A stretch of 64,000 nucleotides of DNA from Odontesthes bonariensis (lineage: Eukaryota > Chordata > Actinopteri > Atheriniformes > Atherinopsidae): contig NC_134517.1 in assembly GCF_027942865.1 (NCBI RefSeq), positions 20,156,009 through 20,220,008 on the forward strand, given 5' to 3'. Shown piece by piece: positions 23,703-39,260 of this stretch (its first letter is position 1; each line of letters begins with the position of its first letter). A model generated the notes under the pieces. It saw only the letters and a list, made by a program, of their open reading frames with translations. It was not told the origin of the DNA and ran no database searches. Position numbers and translations under genes: made by a program.

Positions 23703-24279
23703 TTACAGCTGTCTTGTTGGGGCCATGCTTTCTACCAATCAGCCAGGTTCAACAGCTTGTTCAGGCCTGCAAGCACTTCTTTTAACTACAGACTAACCTG
23801 CATGCTCAGTTTTGTGCAAGTATTTGTTATAGTAATGCTACAAAGAAAAGTTTATCTTCTACTTGTCCTAAAAAAAATACATGGTATTCTTTACAACAAT
23901 TTTTTTTCAAGGTCTTTCACTGGCCAGTATGTTCAACTGTAAAATCAAATCATTTTGTTTCATATCTATGACAGATCTGTTTTTCTTCTTCATAAAACAG
24001 CTAGATAATATTTGCCTTGGGTTGTGCAGTATCCTTACAAAGCCCATGCCTATTATGATTTAAAGATACTGCCCATTGTTTGAGTGGAACTCTTGACATC
24101 CAGCATCTAGGCAGGTTGGGTGCCTCCACCGCACTTACTGTCACACATACAGCATGTCCTTATGAAAGCAGTTGTGCAAATTCCAGCACTGTGTCCAATT
24201 TACACCCACACCACACTACAGGTTTTCTATTTGAGTGCAACAAGAACACCATGCAACCAAGTGCAATACAAGGAGAAAA

Positions 24280-24337
<58 letters not shown>

Positions 24338-26935
24338 GCAGTGTGTGCAGAGTAATTGCTGTAATGTTTCATAACACTGAAAATAATTCACTGGATTCAG
24401 GCAGGTCTTCAGCCACTATTTGAAGTTTTAACTCAGTGAAATAAACAAGTCACACTTCTTTATGCAATACTTACAGGCATTTGATTAATGGCTATTTAGG
24501 ACTTGCATACAAAACAGGAGGGAGTATTGAGAAAGAGGGAGAGAAGCAAGCAAACACTCTAGCCTATGGCAAGAAAACTTCAGAGGGACCTGCAAATGGA
24601 AGGCAGAGTACTGGGCAGAACTGCAAGTGGTCACTGAACCATGGGATTAAAAAGCATTTAAGCTTTGTACCAGAACAACCCTTCATCCAACCATATATTT
24701 CTGACCATTCAGAGGAAAAGAAAAGACAAATGTTAGGAGCTTGGGCGGTTACTGCTGGTGCAAAACTGTGGGAAACAGGTCCTCCAGCGCCATCATCTAT
24801 AAATGTATTGCAGTGCTTTCTTGCAGACAAACATAATGAGCTTGTCTAAAAGGGTTTCTGTGTTCATAGTTAAGGTGCAAAATGGACTGTCACTACTGTT
24901 TATTGCATTCATGTCTAGAAGTAATGGAAAACATGCAATCAAATGTAGGACACGTTGACTAGAGTGGTTCACTTTACACTCCTGTTCACACTTTTAATGT
25001 CTCTTGGGCAACAACAAGCAAATTTATGACAGACTATTGACTTATTTACCGAGAGCTCTAGAGAGTGAATGGGTCTGATTAGTACAAATTCATGCAACAA
25101 AATAAATCACCAGCTAAGGTTTCCCAAATGTATTATGTTCAGTTTTAGTGCCAAGAGGATGGTTGGTGAAAAAGCTTTCAACGTGCACAGCACCCCGCCT
25201 GCCTATGCTTGTTTTGATGGGCAATGATGAAAGCACAGGTGGATGCGAGAAAGCACCCCTCCCTCCTCAGCTGCACGGATTCCTCATCTGTGGCTTCTTA
25301 TTAGCACAGGAGTGGAGGATTGCAGTCTGGCCGCTGGGCACAGTGGGTCGGTGCTCACAAAGCTCTGTTTGTTCCCTGGCCTGCAGGGCTCCCAGGGTAA
25401 GCTTGGCTCCAGAGGGGAGACAAACAAAAAGGCTACACTGTCTCGCACACTGAAGCTGATCTCCAACACATTCGTCTTAACTTCTCAACGGGGGTACATT
25501 TCTCTTCTGAAGAGATAGAGGAATGGCAAAAGGAGACAAGTTTTTCTAAACAGGGCCTCAGGATAACAAAACTGCTGTTGTTCTGAACTATGTTTTTTTC
25601 CCCTCTCAGTTAAATGCCATTTTGAGTTACTGCTTGTGGTGATGTGGGTCTTTTTTTGCTTTGTGTGCTTCATCTCCTTTTGTTTAAACTGAGAGTTCTT
25701 TATCTTGTGCTGCTATATCAATATATTTTGAGTGAGACTTAAGAAAAAAAAAACATGCATATAACAAACCATTTTTTAATTTTAGTTAGAGTAACTTGGA
25801 GTATATCCTCATACTGCTACAGGTACACACACATACACACACACTCAAAAGCAAAAAGATTTCTCATTCTAAAGTTTACCTCACACCTATACATGCTGTC
25901 CTCCTGTTATTTCTACGGATGAAATAATGTTCGGCTAACTTCTGCAGCTGCTGTCAGGTCAGACATTCACTGTTGTGCTGCAGTCTGCACTCCAAGTATG
26001 ACTCCATTATTGAGGGGACTTTAAAATGGGAGCTGTGTGACACACAGCGGGATGATTTAGTTTAATGACCATGGCAGTGACAGCACTGTGATGGAAATTG
26101 GACTCCCCCTGCAAATTTACATCACTTGAGGGTACTTGGGGCTCTTTTAGCGGCTGCACTCCAGAGCATGAGCCATCAGGAGGTCCTGGATATGTCATGC
26201 TTGTCACCTTCCTTTAAGTGTATCTGCAGACGTGGGAGAGGGATTAATATTATATAGCCTACGGAAGCACGGAGGCCGTCTTATCGGCACTGCAGATGTG
26301 ATAAGCACCTCTACCCCCATGAAAACCAGGAAAAATCTCCAAGCAAAAAAGACAAGCATCTCTTTGTGCTGCTTCCTTGAACTGCTTCAGTGTTTCAATG
26401 GAGTTTTAGAGGCAGACACGGAGTAATTTCACATCTGTTGTAATTTGATGTGCCTGGATCACCCTCTGTGAAATCGTCTTGATCACAACATGGCTCCTTT
26501 CAATTATTTCGAAAGTTGGCATATGGCCTCAGAGATTGTAATCTGATTTATTTTGATTGTGAGATATTCAGACTAGCTGACACCACAAGCAGATGTATGA
26601 AAAAAGCGCCTAGCTCTTATTTTGTGGCTTAGCACTCTGCCACTCCTCTTTGCTTAAAAAAAAAGTACAGATTTATTTATTTAACAAAAACGTCACCTTT
26701 GTGGAAATATTTTCCATCATTGCCATGACACTCAACTCGCATTAGTTCACATCAATGCAGATGTCAGAATGCACAAGTTGTGTTGCCCTCAAACTGATTC
26801 TGAGCTGTGAATGGAAGTTATGGCAAGTGTTGCTGTCACTTCAGCTTAATCAGAAACACACCAAGTGTAACCATGGGAACAAGATGTGACATGTAAAAAA
26901 ACATCAACATCAAAGCTGACATACTGTAATTAGAA
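23703..26935. other. Intergenic, no gene seen
   Basis: It holds a (TA)n microsatellite at 24288-24333. The longest open frame (24481-24849, 122 codons, plus) has no recognisable domain. Nothing else is supported. The stretch separates the convergent ednrb and cnmd genes. Confidence 0.45.
24288..24333. repeat. (TA)n microsatellite, 46 bp, preceded by poly-A
   Basis: It is an uninterrupted TA run following a 13-base A tract. Several spurious frames encoding Tyr-Ile repeats come from it. Confidence 0.97.
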
Positions 26936-26941
26936 TTTATT
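26936..26941 (-). terminator. Poly(A) signal candidate for cnmd
   Basis: AATAAA on the minus strand, about 330 bases past the stop codon of chondromodulin. A second candidate is at 26672-26677. Confidence 0.45.
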
Positions 26942-27270
26942 GAAGCCTGTTAAGTCAGAGAAGGTACATGATCTGCTGAGCCTTTGGATTCAGTCCAATG
27001 CCCTTCACTGAACAAAGTACAGTGCATTAAGACTAACTATCATAATACAAAAATCACTGCCCATGAATAATAAAGTCTATCAATGTTGTAGTACTTATTA
27101 TCATACTCAACAATCTGCACATCACAATATATGGAGTAGCTATTTGGCAGTATTTACCAAACTCAGAAAATTAGCATCTGCATGTGCATCAGAATAGAAG
27201 CTGAAAGATAAGAGACCTTTGCAGGGGGAAATAAAAGACATGTCCCCTTTCAAATGTCGAGTTTGTTGTG

Positions 27271-30123
<2,853 letters not shown>

Positions 30124-30230
30124 AATCTCTCTTGTGATGTCTGTAATTCCCACTCTGGTTGTTTGTCTTTGGGGAGTCGGGTTATCCACCAGAAGACTAT
30201 TTTGACAAGTCAACGTGAATGACGTAAAGT

Positions 30231-30240
30231 TGATATAAAA
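30231..30240 (-). promoter_or_regulatory. Possible TATA box of cnmd
   Basis: TTTTATATCA on the minus strand lies about 110 bases before the cnmd start codon, which would give a 5' UTR near 80 nt. The motif is AT-rich and could be chance. Confidence 0.3.
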
Positions 30241-31764
30241 TTGCAAAATTCTTCATCTGAATGTTACCTTTATCTCCAAGTTGCCCAAAGCAAGGTGGCC
30301 ATCCTGTGGTGCCAAACTAAAACAGACATTTGAAAGCAGCTTTTAGCTCGTGAGAGACTTGTCATGTGTTATAGATACTAATGTATTGGTCTGTAAAAAG
30401 AACGCTGTCAGACCTTTCTGCCAGTGACTGTTTCGAGGAAAATACATAACCTTGTAGGCCAGTTATGCTTTCACAGAATATCTTTAGAGCTTTCATTTAA
30501 TAACTCACTTTAATAGCATATCAGACATGCTGTAGTGCATAAAGGGTGTGAATTCTAGAATTTTCTGCATATCTGGATTAGCATCCTTTTAGCCCATTTT
30601 CATCGCTCTATCTTTTTCTATCTGTAAAAGTAAACCTGGCAGAGCCATTTTTCCCCCTACCTGTGTAGGTATGCAGGGCTAATACAAAGTGAGAGTTTAT
30701 TTTCTACCATTACTTTGTCACATTTCAATGCCATTGAAAAGATTACTCTTATAGCCCTGATAAACCGAAAAAAAGAAATGCAATTTTTTTTTCTCAATTT
30801 TGGACATTAAAGGGTTAAGATGTAAAATGCCATCAATACATCTACGCCCAGGTCACATAATTTGTCACATAATTTGTCACATAATTTGTCACATTGATCT
30901 AGTTGGACTCTATATATATACTTTTGGGATTTGTATGAAAACTGATTCAGTTTTAGGTCATATTCATGTTGAAATATAAAAAATTCTAAAAGGTTCACAA
31001 ACTGTCAAGCATCACGGTAACATCCATTTTTTCTGTGACTGCTGCAGATTTGCTTAAGCTCCTTGCCTACATGTCAGCAGGAAAGGAAGATTGCACTCAC
31101 CTGTAGTTAAACTTGTAAGTAGTCCACTTTTTAGCTCTTTATATTCATACCACATACGAGTAGGCAGCACAGACAGTGGAATACACAGACACAACCATTG
31201 CTTAATTGTGAATTTTCTCTCGTCGTAGTGAGAGAAAGGTAGTTGTGTAGTCAAAGTTTTTTGGTCTTTATCCTAACTTAAATGGAAGAAAAATGGCAAG
31301 AAAACAGATTCAAATACGCTGTGCCTCTGTTGCTTGGAAACAGATTAAATCCCATTTTTTGGATAATTGGTAAGCTGCAAGGCAATCACAGAAGGTGAGG
31401 AGATTCTTTGACCTTTGAAAAATATGTAATTGTGAGAGAATTTGATCAGCAGTGCAATATTTGCATGCAAATTGAAGTGGCGCAGTAACCACATTGTGTA
31501 CAATGAAAAGACAATGAGATTGGCTTGTGCTTATGCAGCCATCAGTTCAGCTGTGATGACTGGAGAAACACATCTTATTCACTGCAGCTTATAAGCCTTT
31601 GAGGCAAATGGAATGCATTGAGTTGGCTAATTGGGGTTATTCGGTATGCTTTATGGGTATTTCCTGAGGGCATAAGGTTGTAATCTGACAATAACATAAC
31701 AAGTGAGTCCTGATTGCTCCATTTTTTCCATCACTGAACAGCAAAACAGCATTTCTTTTAACTG
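30241..31764. other. Spacer between cnmd and pcdh8
   Basis: No coding signal is seen. It holds the 12-bp tandem repeat at 30852-30893 and otherwise AT-rich single-copy sequence. Upstream control of cnmd probably lies here. Confidence 0.45.
30852..30893. repeat. 12-bp tandem repeat, 3.5 copies
   Basis: The unit GTCACATAATTT is repeated exactly three times, followed by GTCACA. Confidence 0.92.
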
Positions 31765-31770
31765 TTTATT
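31765..31770 (-). terminator. Poly(A) signal candidate for pcdh8
   Basis: AATAAA on the minus strand, about 370 bases past the pcdh8 stop codon, in a context (CAAATAAACAG) free of other AATAAA nearby. Confidence 0.5.
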
Positions 31771-32137
31771 TGTGCAACAATGTGATCAAATCTACCACAG
31801 ACATGACAATCTTTCAATTGATTGTTTTCCACAGCAAAGAGGCCTTTTTTTTTAGCCTAAATGTCCATAAGTCATGCCCTTAAACAGTAACACATGCTCT
31901 TAAAAATTCATAATAAAATTTTTCTTTACATTAATTCAATATGAAAAATATATTATTAATGTAGAAAATCTTGCATATTACACATGATACACTGAACAGT
32001 CTTATATGAGCCAAAAGACACTACACACTACAAAACACAGCAACAATCAAACATAGAATCAATTCAGGTGAAAGTGTTGTACAGAACAAAGACAAAATGT
32101 CCCTTATTTACAATTTGATCTATCATATAAGTGTTTT

Positions 32138-35100
32138 TTAGGAGTTTGTATACTCTGGGATGGATATTTCATCTGTTTCCTGTATCCTGGCTGGTGTTGG
32201 TGGGCCAACAAGAATATAATCAAATTCCTGGTGTTGAACCTTTTCGTACACACTTTGCAGACCGCCGGTTTTGGGTAGGTGAGCTGGGTAATAGTTTTCC
32301 CTTCTAGCGTCCCGGGGAAGCGTTGCTGTCTTGGAGAATGTTGACAGATGCGGTCCGCAGGCGAGGCTCGTGTTGGGCCTTGTAGCTGATGGGCTCCAGC
32401 ATCGGTCTGAGTGTCCCAACACTTTGCACTCGCTTGTACATGCCCACAGACCTGTGAAAAATCACAGTGCTGTCAGGATGTAGTATGAATAGTTGCTGGC
32501 TCGTCTGGATGTTTGATGATAAGAGATTCCAGTGAGCTCAAGTTAAATCAGTCGGAATGCATCTCGTGTGCAGCTGAATCAATCATAATAAATACTTAGT
32601 ACTTGGAAATAGATGTGCAACTGTGTGCAATCCATAGTGTAAGCAGGTTACTAGGAAAATTAAATAAACATCATGTTTGTCTCCTTTACATCCGCTTGTT
32701 GAACTTTTTTTTTTCAGTTTTCACAACACTTACTGTTCATTGGTGGCGACTCTTTCTTGTGAACATCTCCACTGATGTCAGAATCACTGTCATTGAAGTC
32801 ACTGTCCCCCTTTCCACTGTCCTTGCCGCTGATGTGGGGATCTCTTGCTGAGATTGTTGTGAATGAATTGCCTTTCCATATTGTTATAGGTCTGAGAGTT
32901 TCTTTCCCATATCCTGGCAGTGTAGAATAACCCTAGAAAGATACAAACATTATCCATGCAAATTTTGAGTCAACGTACTGAAAAGGCAACAAAGTAACTG
33001 TGCAATGAACCTTGAATAATTGATAAAATCTCCATACCTTTAATTTCCCCTCCACTACCCTGCTGTTAGACTCAAAGATGCCTGTGGTCTGTCTGCCATC
33101 CTCACAGCCTGCCTCTGTTGTGTTGCTGCTGGCCAATGGGAGATCCTCTGGAAATGGATGAGTATCAAATGCTTTGCCTTTGTGGTTGGCAATCAATGAA
33201 TCAATATGACCACTTTCCACTTTCTCCACATCTGGTATGTCTTCTTTTTCATCAAACGCCCCCTCCCTCGTCTCTTTTTTCCGCCGGCTGCAAATGGTAG
33301 TGATGAGAATGATAGCCAGCAGGAGGAGAGAGCAGCTCCCTGCCAGGACGATTATTATAGCTATAGACATGTCCCATTCAAAGAGCTCCTCGCTGCCATT
33401 TTGAGCTAAAGAAGGCAGGCTAGGCAGAGTTCCTTCAATAAAACTGAAAAGTATCACGGCTGTGGAGGTTAGTGAGGGGGATCCATTATCACTGACCGAC
33501 ACTGTGACTTTGACATTGTCGTTGAGATCATACGTCAGCTGTCGACTCACGTGCACCTTCCCTGTGTCTTTGTTGACAGAGAAACCCAGGTGCCCCCCCT
33601 CTGTGATTTTATAGGACAGCTGTGCATTTATGCCTTCATCAGCATCGGTGGCCTTAATCTGGGTTACCACATAACCTGCAGGTGCATCTTTGGGCAGGAA
33701 AACCTCAGCAGACCCCTTATAAAGGGGAGGCTCTATGATAGAAGGCTGGTTGTCATTCTGATCAACTATTTTCAATCTGATGATGGCTGTGCTCTTCAGC
33801 TGTGGTGACCCCCCGTCGCTTGCTTGAATGTGTATGTCTAGCTGTTTCATTAATTCATAATTAAAACTTCTCAGCGCATATATGGAGCCAGACACGGAAT
33901 TAAGAGACACAAATGTGTTAACAGGGGATCCCATGATAACACTGTCCACAAGTCTGTAAGTAATTTTTCCATTGTTGCCCAGATCCGCGTCGCTGGCTTC
34001 AACAGTGGTGATGTAAGCCCCCGGGGCGTTGTTTTCCACCACCGAAACTTCATAGACAGCTTTAGCAAAGTGGGGGGCGTTGTCGTTCTCGTCGCTGAGT
34101 CTGATGGTGTACTGAGTGATTTTTCTCAGTGGAGGTGACCCAAAATCCTCAGCCATGACCGTCAAGTTATATTCACTAATCCTCTCCCTGTCTAGGACTG
34201 CTGCCGTAACTATCATGTAGCTGTCCTCGTGAGCCTGTCGGAGTTTGAAATGGTCGTGGCCGTATAACGTGCAGTGGACCTGGCTGTTTATGCCAGAGTC
34301 TCTGTCCAAGGTGCTGATCAGCGCCACCAGACTGTCCTTGTCTGCCGCCTCGCTGATGTATGCAATACCTGTCGAGATGGAGGTCATCGGGGTGATACTG
34401 ATTTCTGGGGCATTATCATTAACGTCTGTGACGTGAATTATGATTTTGCACACAGAGGGGGTCGGGTTGGCTCCCAGATCAGTCGCCTGCACGTCCAGCT
34501 CATAGGTCCTTTTGTCCTCAAAATCCACGGGGCTCCTGAGTGTCAGACGACCCGATTTATTATCTACTTGGAAAAGTTCTCGGACCTCATGAGAAACCTG
34601 TTTTCCGAACCCGTAGATGACCTCTCCGTTCAAACCCTCATCAGCATCAACTGCGTTTAAGTCCAGGATAACAGTGCCAACCGGCGCGTCCTCAGGCAGA
34701 CTAACTGAGAAACTATTCTGGTCGAAAACGGGACTATTGTCGTTAAAGTCAGTCACTTTGACAGTTATCTTTGTTGACCCTGATCTGTATGGGTTTCCTC
34801 CGTCTGTGGCCACCAGCTCAACATTGTATGAGGATTGTGTCTCCCTGTCTAGCTCTTTCATTAGGACCAATTCCGCATATTTAACCCCATCCGCTCGCAG
34901 AAGCACATCAATGGTAAAATGACTGTTTACAGATATTTGATAGCTTTGTATATAGTTTGACCCGACATCAGCGTCCACGGCAGGGTCTAAGGGAATACGG
35001 GACCCAACTGCTGCATTCTCAGAAATTTCCACTATAGATTCCTTGCTTGGAAACCCTGGCGAGTTGTCATTGATGTCCTTTATTTCCACCTCAACGTGAA

Positions 35101-35503
35101 TCAATTTGTAGCGATCTTTGGAGAAATTAACCACGTCAAAAGTAATCAGGCACTGTGAAGTGTGTCTGCAGATTCTCTCTCTGTCAATTCGTTCCCCGAC
35201 AGTGAGTTGCCCGTCGCTTTCTCTCACCCTAATGAATGAATCGTTGAATTGTTTCATCATCCTGAAATTGCTCTTTGAGGAATGAGACAGAGTCAAGGAC
35301 ATGTCCTTGGCAAGGTTTCCGATCACCGTACCGGGTGCGTCCTCCTCTCTGGTCTGGTATCTCACAGTATTTCCCTCGGACTGTGCCAATGAGGCAAATA
35401 AAAATAGATTGAGAGTAAAAATAAAAATCCACCGGTGCCAATAAGTTATAAATGTGCACCTTATCATCTTCGTAGTAATCTTTCCCTCGGTGACCAGCCT
35501 CAT
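32138..35503 (-). CDS. pcdh8: Protocadherin 8 (paraxial protocadherin, PAPC/arcadlin), 3 exons, 992 aa
   Basis: Exons on the minus strand: 35503-33038, 32932-32734, 32451-32138; introns of 105 and 282 bp. This delta-2 protocadherin is a single-pass adhesion protein of paraxial mesoderm and synapses. Signal peptide: hydrophobic run about 26-40 (cleavage near SLAQSEG). Six cadherin repeats cover about 45-690, with calcium motifs DINDN (143), DFNDN (252), DVNDN (360), DENDN (471) and DQNDN (581). The membrane helix is about 713-738, followed by CSRRKKE. The tail has the PCDH8 signatures [43 protein letters not shown] and [14 protein letters not shown]. Met1 lies about 60 bases after a TATA box. 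Met13 is an alternative start that shortens the stretch before the signal core. Human PCDH8 is about 1070 aa; the difference is mainly in low-complexity tail regions. Reading frame and splice sites are intact. Confidence 0.97.
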
Positions 35504-35560
35504 TGTGTGCTGCGCAGCTGAGAGCAGTTCACATCTGGAACTGGCTCTCCATACAGCTCC

Positions 35561-35572
35561 CGCTTTTATGAA
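35561..35572 (-). promoter_or_regulatory. TATA box of pcdh8
   Basis: TTCATAAAAGCG on the minus strand is about 60 bases before the start codon at 35503, implying a very short 5' UTR. Further upstream are a second TATA-like TATAAA (35665-35670 on plus as TTTATA) and a palindrome CTCAT-GCTA-ATGAG (35677-35690). Confidence 0.6.
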
Positions 35573-38185
35573 CTGAACTGTGCTGAAAGTGAAAGTTACT
35601 CCTCGCGCGCAGCCAGTCAGATACGCTTGTTGCCTCGCCAGCTCAAAATCCTGCAGTGGCGCGGTTTATACGTCTCCTCATGCTAATGAGACGAAGTGTG
35701 ACCAATCCAGCGCTTTAGAATTAAAAATACATCCTTATGGAAAAAAAGAAAGAGCTGTAAGCCTTTTTACACTTGAGAGAAAGAGGAAAAGCGAGCGGAG
35801 GGAAGTTGGAAAACAAAAAAGGGCAAAATGATATTTGGCGTTGCTTGAAGATAAGTTGCTGCACTGTTTATCTTCTTATTACAGCCATTACACAGTGGTG
35901 GTTTTATTGAGCACAGGCTTATTTATTTTCTTTTGATGTTGGGTTCATTGTCTTGATGATTTGTATGCACGCGTTAAGGTGTGCCTATGAGTACGCGCAC
36001 GTGTACGAATGTGTACACGCACTCCCGAGACCAGCTTGATTGTTCCTGTTGCACAGAACAAGGTTTCTCTTGTGGGGTTATTAACTAGAGAATAACAATT
36101 TTTTTAGAGACAACCCCGAGTGAGAATATTTCTTGATGTATAAGAGAGGGATGGTTGCCAAATTGTTTTGGGAAATATTTGATATTTATGTGCTGCAAAA
36201 GAAAAACAGTGGCTATCGCCAAATAACTACTGTCTCAACCAGATTTAGGGATAGCCTCCTTTGAAAAGCTCTCAATTTGAACATCAGAAGATCTTCATCA
36301 TATGCAATCGTGATTCCTGCTTGTCTTTGGTTAATTTTGACAATATACTTTCACACACACATATTGTTATTTGTTAACCAAAGAAAATATATAATAAATA
36401 AACAGCACACTCTCAGCTTTCAACTGATGACCCAGCTCATCTCCTTATTATGTAGAACCATCTTTTTCAGGGTGGGGTGTTCCTCTCTAATGACTTTATC
36501 AAAGAAGGTGGTAACAGGTGGGGAGTTTAATCTACTTATGGTATAAAAAAACAACAACACAATCTTCAGCTGCTATATATTATATTATAATTACAAATCA
36601 CATCAAACATTCAACCAGCATTCTTTACTCTATACCAGATGAGCCATTTATTCATCTATCAATTTTTTAGCACATTTGCATGGTTGCTGTTAAGAACATT
36701 TTAAGTATAAAACCACAAGAAAGTTCACAGTCTTGTCAATAAATGTAACCACCCCCGCCCCCACACCTTTTTGGCATTCATCTGTTTCGTAGTTTGGGCA
36801 GCTGCTCCTTGGTTTTTCTTAAGGGAGATCTAAGTGCTTAACACGCAATTCTGGCAATGAGATAATTCAAAGCCACAACAATTTGAGGAAGAGTCTTTTC
36901 ATGTTCAGCATGACAAATCGAAATCCATTAAGAAGTGTTTCCAGTTTTGACATGGAGGAACTTGGTCAGACTGCACAGAGCCCTCATCACTACCTCTTCC
37001 AGTGGCTTTTGGGTGAATATGGAGTGTCGACTGTGAAACAGACCTTATCGCTCAACATCAGTGTCTGACCTCACTGATAATTGTGTGGCTGGAAGGGAGC
37101 AAATCCCTCTCTCAATCCACAGTCTTGTGAAAAGCCTTCCCAGAAGGGCAGAGGGAGATAAAAGCAATGCATTAATACACATGGTTTTCATTCAAGATCC
37201 ACTTACTGCTATAATCTTCATTTTTTTTGGTTTGTTTTTGGCCTTCTACCATACTGCGTAAAAACAATGTGCGCAGATTGAACACAATACAACACCGCAA
37301 TCTGTAGCCTCAACATTCCTTCACAGAGCCGAGTCTTCACTTCTCTGACAGAATCTCAAAAAACTGTATCACCCACCTCACCTTGTTGAATTTATTGCAA
37401 GACCGAAGGATTACCCAGTGCTGTTGACTCAGTAAAGTGTTGGCACAGATTTCTGTCAACCCTCCTTTGAAATATGGTAGCAGGAATTGGCTGTGCAAAC
37501 AACATTTTGGCAGTAATCTAGAAAACAAATCTGTAGATTTTCTCTAAGGATCTGATTTAGTTTCAATCAAGTATGTGTGCATGCCTGTTTGTTCTTTTAA
37601 GATGTTCTGTCGAATCCCTTGTGCACTTTATGAGATTAGATTTTTGCAGTATGATTATATTTTCACACATCTTTGTTCGGCTTCTGTACAGATTGGAGGA
37701 TTTCTGAACAACACAGAGCATAACTATTCTTTCACTCTGCATCTGGTTAGAGGGCTGCTAACAATTCATCTCTGAATTTTACATCTAACTTCTCACAACT
37801 CCATGTCTCCACTCACATAGTGATTCATTAGTCAGCCATGGTGCACAGCTTTCTGCGGTTTGAACATTTAATAAGAAGAATAATCTGATACAATATTGCT
37901 AACAATAGAAATACAGATCGGAGACTTTATGTAGAGCCCACAGGGACACATTCAAATAGTGGAGGCTGCTGCAAGCGACAAAGGTAGTTTGGTAATTCAA
38001 TCATTTTAACGTTCCTAAATTGGGACAGCAACTGTGACATTATATTTTCTCACTTTATGAAACAAACTATGTTAACATCGTGTGTTGGTGTAATTGAAAT
38101 GAAAATATCTCCAAATACAGACTTTTTAGTTTATCCTCTCATCCAATTAACACTGGGGCTTCCAACATTCCTTGATGTGCTTGTA
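35573..38185. other. Upstream flank of pcdh8, no gene seen
   Basis: The first 150 bases are promoter-like and GC-richer. The remainder is AT-rich with only short open frames. Mesodermal enhancers of pcdh8 could lie here, but nothing identifies them. Confidence 0.45.
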
Positions 38186-38480
38186 TCCATCTATCCATCC
38201 ATCCAGCCACTCATCCTCCTCCAAAATCCGCCAGTCCTCCCCCAAACCCTCTGCTTCAGGATTGCAGAAACAACAGTGGGTGCAGAGAAGCCCTGGCCTC
38301 CCTGTTGTCAACAACCTCCTCCAGCTCCATCTAGAACATCCGCAGCTGCTTCCAAGTCAACTTGGGGATACATAATCTCATCAGGTAAGCCTGGGTTGAT
38401 CTGGAAGCCTCCAGTAAAACTCCAAAGCGAAGTGCCCAGGTGACATCCAGTGTAGAGGAGCAGTGGGCTTACTATGAGTT
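38186..38480 (-). repeat. Degraded dispersed repeat with ATCC/GGAT tail
   Basis: It begins on plus with TATCCATCCATCC, the reverse of the GGATGG tail common to fish SINE/LINE 3' ends. It continues with a C/T-rich region (CCTGGCCTCC, CCTCCAGCTCC) reminiscent of a widespread fish retroposon. A short (CATC)n run is certain; family assignment is tentative. Confidence 0.4.
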
Positions 38481-38639
38481 CCTCCAGATTTGCAAATGTC
38501 TCACTTGAACTTGGACTGTAAGCAGAGCTACTCTGCGGCAAAACTCATTTAAACAGATTGAGATCTTTCTTTTTTCAGTCATTAACTGAAAGGCCGATTT
38601 TTACATTTTTTTGGCAGTCTTTCTTTTTTTTCAATTCAA

Positions 38640-39260
38640 TCTTTATTAACTGTGATTATACATAGCTATTGCTGCTGGCTGGAATGACCTCCTGTATTGT
38701 CCAGTGTTACAACGTAGATGAAGACGCCTCTTACTGATCACACATTGGGATATGTAGAGGGTCTGCAGTGTTGTTTTTTATGTTCCGTAACTTGCGCAGC
38801 ATTCTTCTTTTTACAATCATCTCCAGGTACTCCAAAGCAGTCCCGAACATAGAGCCAGCCTTCTTTATCAGTTCGTTCAGTTTCTTTGAGTGACTGGCTC
38901 TGATGTTTCTGTCCCCAACAGATAGCTGCAAAGCAGATTGCACTCTCAACCACATACTTACAGAAGATATGCAACATCTTGGTACAGACCGTGAAGGACC
39001 TAACCCTCTGTATGAAATACAGTCTGTTATGTCCCTTTTGAAGACAGCCTCCAGTCCAGTCTTCTGTCCAGGTAAACTTCCCTCAACAACCTCCGCCTCT
39101 TTTCCTATAATGGAGACGGGGTTTGGTTTATTCCTGGTCCTACTAAAATCTACAGTCATCTTTTGTTTTGAAATATTGACCAGTTCCCTGTACTCATTTT
39201 CTTGTCCATCACTAATAAACCCAACAACTACAGAGTCCTCTGAGTTTATCCGGAGATGAC
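38640..39260 (-). mobile_element. Degraded LINE: C-terminal reverse-transcriptase region of ORF2
   Basis: On the minus strand, translation from about 39260 gives SVVVGFISDGQENEYRELV, then MTVDFSRTRNKPN with SIIGKEAEVVEG, and in a shifted frame VVESAICFAAICWG. The first frame then returns with HSKKLNELIKKAGSMFGTAL. These are landmarks of the end of the reverse-transcriptase domain of fish non-LTR elements. At least two frameshifts interrupt it and the 5' part is missing, so it is a dead 5'-truncated copy. The clade (L2, Rex1 or other) was not decided. Confidence 0.82.

Noticed and set aside
24080-24423. Several frames with Tyr-Ile repeats
   Set aside because: They are read-through of a (TA)n microsatellite.
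24481-24849. 122-codon plus-strand open frame
   Set aside because: No recognisable motif, no promoter or splice support, isolated in intergenic DNA.
33118-34922. Several plus-strand open frames of 60-128 codons
   Set aside because: They are antisense shadows of the pcdh8 ectodomain exon.
38057-38443. 128-codon plus-strand open frame with Pro/Ser-rich product
   Set aside because: It overlaps an ATCC-tailed degraded retroposon on the other strand; composition follows the C/T-rich repeat.
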